Assembly (NCBI RefSeq): GCF_003369915.1
Contig: NW_022881603.1
Coordinates: forward strand, 4,092,001 to 4,156,000
Source: Drosophila miranda
Lineage: Eukaryota; Arthropoda; Insecta; Diptera; Drosophilidae
Direction of reading: 5' to 3'
Length of the DNA: 64,000 nucleotides
In this document: piece by piece, positions 59,972 through 64,000 of the stretch
Position numbering within the stretch: position 1 is the stretch's first letter
Layout of the letters: the number at the start of each line of letters is the position of its first letter
Position numbers and translations under genes: made by a program
The notes under the pieces: model-generated
Told to the model about the DNA's origin: nothing
The model's input: only the letters and a program-made list of their open reading frames with translations
Database searches by the model: none

Positions 59972-60311
59972 TGTTCAATATTTTTCCAAAAATCCCCGAA
60001 AGCAATGAACTTATTAAAACAGGTAAAAATCCTCCTTTTTGGATGAGAACTTTTCTCTTAGAATTTATTGACCGTTTTGGACATGAAATAAGACGTAATG
60101 CATTTTTATACTTTTTTAGAGCATATAGTTGCTTTTTTGATATCTTATGATTTCCTCGTAGAGTATTCAACACTATCTCCACTAATGCTTTTACTAACTC
60201 AATGTCACAATTACTTATAATTGCATTTCGAAGTTTATTATTTGCCCTTTTGAGCACATACAATAAATGTTTGTTCGCTTTCAGTCGATTTAGATTCTTT
60301 TTGTAAACCAT
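59964..60311 (-). CDS. small basic Polinton protein with hydrophobic tail
   Basis: 115 residues from the ATG at 60309-60311 (MVYKKNLNRLKANKHLL). An earlier in-frame ATG exists at 60377 but lies deep in the ATPase gene, so the internal start is preferred. The pattern LVKALVEIVLNTLRGNHKIS, a basic middle and a GGFLPVLISSLLSGIFGKIL tail are typical of a conserved short Polinton protein seen in many invertebrate copies. Function unknown. It overlaps the ATPase 3' end by 74 bases in a different frame. Confidence 0.6.
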   Translation of the reverse strand: MVYKKNLNRLKANKHLLYVLKRANNKLRNAIISNCDIELVKALVEIVLNTLRGNHKISKKQLYALKKYKNALRLISCPKRSINSKRKVLIQKGGFLPVLISSLLSGIFGKILNNA

Positions 60312-60924
60312 TTTCATCTGAAAAGCAAACCGTATACTCAGAATTAAAAATATGTGTACGAAATCTAAGGAAATCATTTATTCCCTGAGTAAGATCAATA
60401 AGTAAATAACCATGTGGTTCATCTGTCACCTCCTTATATATTCTGAAGAGCTCCTGAGAATTTTCAGGATAAATTTGTCTTGCTAAGCATTGAAATTGTA
60501 GCTTATCTCTAGGATTTTTGAGCGCAACGATGTATTTTGTGTTTAGTGAAATATCTCGAGTATGTGATGATTTATGAAATATATTTTGTGTAACCACTAT
60601 TTCGGATAAATTCCTGTGGTGTGATTCTTTTGTAAATAGCTCACAGACATTTTTATTAAATGCACCCATCATTAAGTCATCTAGTATTAAAAGAATAGGC
60701 TCATGATTTTCATTTTCAATTGTTTCGGGAACTCCTTTATAGTATTCGATGGTATTAAAATTTGGCTTAGCATGCTCCTCTCCATAACACCAAATTATTC
60801 GTTTAATTGAAATGCTCAGCAAATCATTCCTTTTGTTTATTAAATTTTCTAAAAACGTTGTCTTACCAGATCCTGAAGGTCCGCAAATAAGCATTGTAAA
60901 AGGATGTATAAATTGCTTAAACAT
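60238..60924 (-). CDS. packaging ATPase, FtsK/HerA type
   Basis: 228 residues from the ATG at 60922-60924. The Walker A motif GPSGSGKT is at about residues 14-21 and the Walker B motif ILLILDDLMM at about 77-86, with a downstream VVTQN sensor-like motif at about 110. The size and motifs match the genome-packaging ATPase of Polintons, virophages and adenovirus-like viruses, which pumps DNA into the capsid. The frame is intact. It is followed by the small basic gene, which overlaps its end. Confidence 0.82.
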   Translation of the reverse strand: MFKQFIHPFTMLICGPSGSGKTTFLENLINKRNDLLSISIKRIIWCYGEEHAKPNFNTIEYYKGVPETIENENHEPILLILDDLMMGAFNKNVCELFTKESHHRNLSEIVVTQNIFHKSSHTRDISLNTKYIVALKNPRDKLQFQCLARQIYPENSQELFRIYKEVTDEPHGYLLIDLTQGINDFLRFRTHIFNSEYTVCFSDENGLQKESKSTESEQTFIVCAQKGK

Positions 60925-60983
60925 TTTTGGGTTATGTTTTATTTATTAATATTTTATAAATGTTTTCTAACATCTAAGATATT

Positions 60984-61124
60984 CTAATTACGCGTCTCCT
61001 GATCGCGCTTTTTGGGGCAGTTTTTTTCTAAGTGAGTATCAGATCCGCAATAATTACAATAAACAACTTGTGAGTATCCGCTTTTGTGAGTATCCTTTTC
61101 AAACAAACGCTTAAATGAATCCAT
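60984..61124 (-). CDS. 46-residue CCHC zinc-knuckle protein
   Basis: Very short reading frame from the ATG at 61122-61124 to the TAG at 60984-60986. It contains a single perfect CX2CX4HX4C knuckle (CNYCGSDTHLEKNC) flanked by basic residues, so nucleic-acid binding is likely. It is in line with the ATPase gene (59 bp upstream of it) and the next gene upstream, which supports a real gene within the minus-strand block. I do not know a named homologue. Confidence 0.6.
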   Translation of the reverse strand: MDSFKRLFEKDTHKSGYSQVVYCNYCGSDTHLEKNCPKKRDQETRN

Positions 61125-61168
61125 TTTAAACAACTAGTTACTACAAGTGCTGAATATAAACTGAAAAT

Positions 61169-61591
61169 CTAAACATATGAGTCACTATTACAGTAGATAG
61201 CGTAGTTAGAATTTTCCAAGATAACAAATAGCTTAAATAAATTATTTAGAGAACATCTCAGAGGAATTTTTTTGTGGATTCTACAGTTTGTAAAAAAATT
61301 TGGATAAAATGTGAGACTTTTTCCTATATCGATATCAATAATATTATTTGTTAAATACTTAGATAAAAACTTTTTTTTAATTTCACCACGTACAATAACG
61401 GTGCTAAATCTATTTAGTGGTGAAAGTATTTCACCTAAACTTAAATATGATATTTCACCATCTGACCATTCCAATCCATTTATGGTTTGACGATTAATAT
61501 TTTGTTGTTTAATCATTTCATTATCCAATTCATTCAGATGATATGGTGGTTTGAAATGAAAGAAGTTTGGTGTTACTGTTCCGGTTTGCAT
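61169..61591 (-). CDS. Polinton protein of unknown function, 140 residues
   Basis: The start is the ATG at 61589-61591 (MQTGTVTPNFFHFKPPYHLNE). The open frame reaches 61600, but only through a TTG codon. It contains NEMIKQQNINRQTINGLEWS, which I have seen in short conserved Polinton proteins of insects. It looks beta-rich with an even charge distribution. Function unknown. It is divergent from the integrase gene, with about 200 bp between them that probably hold a bidirectional promoter. Confidence 0.55.
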   Translation of the reverse strand: MQTGTVTPNFFHFKPPYHLNELDNEMIKQQNINRQTINGLEWSDGEISYLSLGEILSPLNRFSTVIVRGEIKKKFLSKYLTNNIIDIDIGKSLTFYPNFFTNCRIHKKIPLRCSLNNLFKLFVILENSNYAIYCNSDSYV

Positions 61592-61792
61592 AAACGCCAA
61601 TCCCTTAATAAAAAGTTGTTTATTATTTCAAAAGAGATATTGAAAATCAACTATAACGCTTGAATTTCTGTCGATTGTGTTCATGTTGGGTTGAGATTTT
61701 GTAATAAACTGAATGAGTCGTTGATTCCTATCTCCTTTATATACAGCCCAATTCACTAAGAGTTCTTAGTTTAACAAAAGCATTCAACCCAA

Positions 61793-62851
61793 ATGGACAC
61801 GCTTCAATCAAAAAGAATTAGGTCCACTAGAAAGAAGCAGGATCACGAAGTCATTTTCGGTCTCGAATATTATGTAGTACATAATTTAAAACTTAAATGC
61901 GGTTTTTCAACTACAAGAAAATTCACTCCAATGATATGGATGCAGCAAAGCAAAAACAATTTCGTCGGTTTAGATAAAGATGAATGGATGCAATTGGTTA
62001 CATACAAGGAGTATATCCAATTGAAACTTGATCAGTATGATTTTTTGATGCCTGATACAATTATAGACCATCCATTATTGCCCACAATTAAGTTTGACAC
62101 GTTCTCGAAGTATGCATATGCAGTTCCCGTTAAGTCTAAAACAGCTTTAGATGTTTTATCAGCATTGAAGAAAATATTAAAAATATCTAAACATAAGCCT
62201 AAAAATATTCAGTCTGATCAAGGAAAGGAGTTTTTTAATGTAGCCTTCGGAGAGTTAATGAAAAAGAATAACATTAACCATTACCATACATATACACACC
62301 TTAAGGCATCTATTTGTGAACGTTTTAATAGAACATTAAAAAATCGTATGTGGAAAATCTTTAGTATGCAGGGTAATCATACGTGGATTTATACCTTGCA
62401 TGACTTACTAAAAGATTATAATAATTCATATCACCGTACTATAAAAATGAGGCCTATAGATGTAAACAAACAAAATGAAGAGTTTATTTTGAAAACAGCT
62501 TATAATATTTGTAAGGTATTTCCTAAACACAAGTTTTCCATTGGTGCTCCTGTTAGAATAAGTAAATATAAAGGTATTTTTACAAAGGGCTATGATCCAA
62601 ACTGGACAACCGAAGTTTTTAAAATTTTAAAAGTAAAGTCTACTAATCCTGTAACATATGAACTGGAGGACTATAAGGGGGAAATGATCAAAGGCTCATT
62701 TTATGATCAAGAACTCCAAAAAGTTAAAGATGAAAATGCTTTCTTAGTGGAAAAAATACTCAGAAGGAAAAAAGAACAAGTTTTTGTTAAATGGTTAGGT
62801 TTCGATGAAACACACAATTCATGGATAGATAAAAAGAGTATATTAAAATAA
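61793..62851 (+). pseudogene. integrase with chromodomain, N-terminal fusion by deletion
   Basis: 352 residues from ATG 61793. Residues about 1-85 resemble a different small Polinton protein (EVIFGLEYYVVHN, MIWMQQSKNNFVGLD) and lack the integrase zinc domain. From about 100 the core integrase fold begins at FSKYAYAVPVKSK. The second catalytic Asp (QSDQGKEFF) and the Glu (SICERFNRT, 34 residues later) are present. The first catalytic Asp, which should lie about 20 residues before FSKYAY, is missing. A C-terminal chromodomain (about 318-352, VEKILRRKKEQVFVKWLGF) is intact. An internal deletion has therefore fused two neighbouring genes in frame. The product cannot be catalytic. Confidence 0.75.
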
Positions 62852-62966
62852 TTAAGCACGCAAAATATTTATCAGATTTAATTTATTTTTGTGTATTTTT
62901 TACATTGAAATATAGCTTTAATTATACACAAATTAAAAAATAATAATAATATAATGTTAAATTTAC

Positions 62967-63590
62967 TTATACCATATTTTGTGTATTATTACTAGCACTT
63001 AAAATATTTTTAATTTCATAGTGATTATGACCTAATGTTGAAATATTATCAGGTAATATAAATCTTTTGTCATCCTTATAATTTAGACTTATCTTATTTA
63101 CAATTTCAGTATAAATTTTATGACCTCTACTTCTAATAACTCTCTGTTGTCCATAATAAGTTTTTTTATGTTTAATGCATTCAATATAATGAGTATGAGT
63201 TAATCGTTTCACTACTGACTTTTTTACGCCTTTAACCTTTTTTACGTTATAGTCAGTGTTATCATCTTTAGCAATTAAATATGAGTATGCTTTCGCTTTT
63301 AATCCTGCAAACGACGTCATTATTTTTCCTGCATTTTCGTCTTTCATTAATCCAAGCTCTTTGTTATTAGCGAGATTGATACCGAATCTGTTTGAGGCTA
63401 GGTAATTGGTTGTATCAAAGCGATTAGGATTGAATTTAATTAAATCATAAAAATCTTCTTCTGATGATATAATAAATGAATCTGTATCTGTTCGGAGCAG
63501 AACCCAGCCGATTAGCTGCTTGCCAAATAGCACATAATTCTTGGCCCTCAGCCGCTTATTTTGTTTGTTACTTATGTCTATGTCACTCAT
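62967..63590 (-). pseudogene. protein-primed DNA polymerase B, C-terminal fragment
   Basis: 207 codons. The polymerase motif C (TDTDSF, about residue 34) is followed by the thumb-like C-terminal region typical of Polinton PolB (GLMKDENAGKIMTSFAGLKAKAY, VKGVKKSVVKRL, DDKRFILPDNISTLGH). A complete enzyme would need roughly 900 more residues with the exonuclease and motifs A and B. These are absent because an LTR element starts at 63596. The first 25 or so residues do not look like PolB, so an additional deletion is likely. It converges with the integrase gene. Confidence 0.8.
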
Positions 63591-63595
63591 TTGTT

Positions 63596-64000
63596 TGTTA
63601 AAGCTCTGCGCTTGCTTGCCCTGCTAAACGCTCTCTGCCAGCTCGCTCTTCGCTATCTCCGCTTTGCGTCTGCCTACCGACGTCGGCCGAGCGAAGCTGC
63701 GCTTAGCGATCGGAGCGGCAATGTAAAGGGCAGGCAAGCCACACTTGCAATTTGGATGTCACGCATTAAAGAACATATCGTAATTTTATTTCTGCGCCGA
63801 GTTTTATTTAATTCGAAATAATTAGTCGGCCGATTGGGGATAAAAAACATTATCTCCACATAAAATTTGGTGACCCCGACGTGATCTCTGAGTTGCAGTG
63901 TCAATTAATAATCATTCGCGATCGACATTCGTTAGCCCTAGCAAATTTTCGGCGGTTAAGCACAATTCGGTGCTAAAACACACTTACATACACCTACATA
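63596..64000 (+). mobile_element. LTR retrotransposon inserted in Polinton, runs off window
   Basis: The Polinton sequence stops at 63595. The new sequence starts TGTTAAAGC, ends with TATCTCCACA at about 63860 (an LTR of about 265 bp), and is followed by a seven-base spacer and a primer-binding site. The leader continues to the window end with no reading frame yet. The family cannot be assigned without the coding region. Confidence 0.7.
63868..63885 (+). promoter_or_regulatory. primer-binding site, tRNA-Trp type
   Basis: TGGTGACCCCGACGTGAT is complementary to the 3' end of tRNA-Trp including CCA. It directly supports the LTR boundary proposed at 63860. Confidence 0.8.

Larger units (their letters stand above)
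53653..63595. mobile_element. Maverick/Polinton, partial and inactive
   Basis: A cluster of about 15 genes and gene remnants with the Polinton signature: cysteine protease, double jelly-roll capsid protein, penton-like protein, FtsK/HerA-type packaging ATPase, retroviral-type integrase with chromodomain, and protein-primed DNA polymerase B. The minus strand carries the morphogenesis block; integrase and several small genes are on the plus strand. The right side is truncated: polymerase B is cut at about 63590 by an LTR element. Several genes are broken. The left boundary is uncertain because of the facing inverted arms. Confidence 0.88.

Overview
The window is eukaryotic DNA that I read as Drosophila. 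It carries small introns of 50-90 bp, TATA and motif-1/motif-6 type promoters, DINE-1/mini-me-like repeats with (GTCY)n cores, BEL/Pao, Ty3/gypsy and LOA-type retroelements and a Maverick/Polinton. Only three host genes are recognisable: a secreted cuticle-type protein gene present as two tandem copies, Br140 (the BRPF homologue) and Incenp. As I recall, Br140 and Incenp both map to Muller element C (2R of D. melanogaster). Most of the window is transposable-element DNA, and one essential gene (Incenp) is broken although its introns remain. This is what a degenerating, non-recombining copy of Muller C would look like, such as a neo-Y of the D. miranda type; that assignment is inference.

Layout. 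Bases 1-5600 are non-coding with DINE-like repeats. Bases 5975-22362 are a tandem duplication of a unit of about 5.1 kb that holds a minus-strand secreted-protein gene flanked by inverted DINE copies. Copy 1 (gene at 13600-15520) is frameshifted, and its flank carries a 6.2 kb BEL element (6364-12541). Copy 2 (gene at 18688-20637) is intact and preserves the empty BEL target site. Bases 23107-24271 are non-coding. A dead LOA-type LINE with a 13-bp target duplication fills 24285-29711. Bases 29725-32381 hold nothing I recognise. Br140 occupies 32382-36929 (minus, four coding exons, apparently intact). A decayed Ty3/gypsy element with long LTRs (37392-45711) sits between Br140 and Incenp, which are divergently transcribed from motif-1/motif-6 promoters. 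Incenp (46902-49397, plus, six exons) has two in-frame stop codons and has lost the conserved IN-box tryptophan.

The right end is nested mobile DNA: a 5'-truncated roo-like BEL element whose env-like reading frame is still open (49863 to about 52926, minus), a 374-bp inverted repeat (52927-54026), and a partial Maverick/Polinton (54071-63595). The Polinton still shows protease, double jelly-roll capsid, penton-like, packaging ATPase, integrase and the C-terminal end of protein-primed DNA polymerase B, plus several small genes. It is cut at 63596 by another LTR retrotransposon with a tRNA-Trp type primer site, which runs off the window.

How the parts relate: the secreted-protein gene is the only host gene amplified here, by a DINE-bounded duplication that predates the BEL insertion. 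Br140 and Incenp were once about 1.3 kb neighbours and are now about 9.7 kb apart because of the gypsy insertion. The Polinton genes form two opposed blocks, with morphogenesis genes on the minus strand and integrase on the plus strand. They carry at least one in-frame stop, one frameshifted gene and one internally deleted integrase, so this copy is inactive.
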